Of a stretch of 64,000 bases of DNA, positions 63,913 to 64,000 are shown one piece after another. This DNA is from Candidatus Bathyarchaeota archaeon. Its GTDB lineage: Archaea > Thermoproteota > Bathyarchaeia > Bathyarchaeales > Bathycorpusculaceae. The position numbers and the translations under genes were made by a program. Below the pieces are notes generated by a model. The model was not told the origin of the DNA and did not search any database. It saw only the letters and a program-made list of their open reading frames with translations. The stretch is taken from positions 62,001-126,000 of the forward strand of contig JAOZHV010000008.1 of assembly GCA_026014725.1 (NCBI GenBank), read 5' to 3'. Position 1 is the first letter of the stretch. Every line of letters starts with the position of its first letter.

Positions 63913-64000
63913 ACGAAAATGTCACCTTTACTCTAAGAGAAGCACTCTTTAGTGTTAAGGGCAACAGATAGTTATAAAACCTTGCCAAAAAAGTTCATAA

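Noticed and set aside
1-64000. CRISPR arrays, cas genes, transposases or an integrase
   Set aside because: No regular direct repeats with unique spacers and no transposase or integrase motif (DDE or tyrosine recombinase) were found in the translated frames.

Overview
The window is a stretch of archaeal chromosome. Markers are both subunits of the D-family DNA polymerase (DP2 at 4998-8408, DP1 at 18439-20022), an Orc1/Cdc6 initiator beside an origin with ORB-like boxes, geranylgeranylglyceryl-phosphate synthase, an Sm-like protein, Elf1, Nob1, DUF2070, Sec61-beta, and an intron-containing tRNA-Ser. PolD, two-subunit ATP-citrate lyase, many winged-helix regulators and a MEDS/PAS kinase together suggest the Thermoproteota outside the classical Crenarchaeota. 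A Bathyarchaeia-like organism is my best guess; it is an inference from gene content, not a measured placement.

Layout. 0.3-11.3 kb: housekeeping genes (NAD kinase, Nob1, DUF2070, Sm-like, Sec61-beta, MazG, DP2, GGGP synthase, Elf1, NAD synthase plus a nitrilase-fold amidase). 11.3-16.5 kb: an unusual block with two arrays of GTGAT/ATCAC pentamers, partly on 10-11 bp helical phase, around an unknown 165-aa gene. A membrane-anchored coiled-coil/winged-helix protein, a HerA-NurA pair and another small regulator follow. 16.6-17.1 kb: a probable replication origin with three ORB-like boxes, two of them inverted around an AT-rich core, directly before orc1/cdc6; DP1 follows convergently. 15.4-22.1 kb: a dispersed palindromic repeat (consensus TTTACTACGACCAT) lies between genes and also inside the nurA, DP1 and pyrE reading frames.

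22-36 kb: pyrE, a two-gene version of a kinase pair fused in bacteria, a PHP phosphoesterase, S-adenosylhomocysteine hydrolase, a PhoU/TrkA-C protein with an MgtE-type transporter, a large radical SAM/SPASM protein, and a MEDS-PAS-GAF histidine kinase whose N-terminus continues upstream without a normal start codon. 36.3-42.6 kb: a compact operon of aconitase, eukaryote-type NADP isocitrate dehydrogenase and both subunits of ATP-citrate lyase, the citrate branch of a reductive TCA cycle or a citrate/acetyl-CoA shuttle.

42.7-56.7 kb: accessory, cell-surface territory. It holds secreted and membrane proteins, a TrmB-type regulator with an apparent one-base frameshift, and two paralogous PQQ-propeller surface proteins. 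Each of the two is followed by a related sequence of about 140 nt that can fold into the same pseudoknot with compensatory changes, a candidate new RNA family. Two tRNA-like 3' fragments, a nuclease and a decayed YgjP-type metallopeptidase suggest past insertion or decay.

56.9-64 kb: tRNA-Ser(CGA) with a 40-nt intron, a GNAT enzyme, a ZIP transporter facing a NikR-type regulator across a TATTAA-N15-TTAATA inverted repeat, a small ferritin-like protein, an FrhB-like protein with a MetF-like reductase (possible methyl-branch enzymes), and a Pat-like acyl-CoA synthetase/acetyltransferase.
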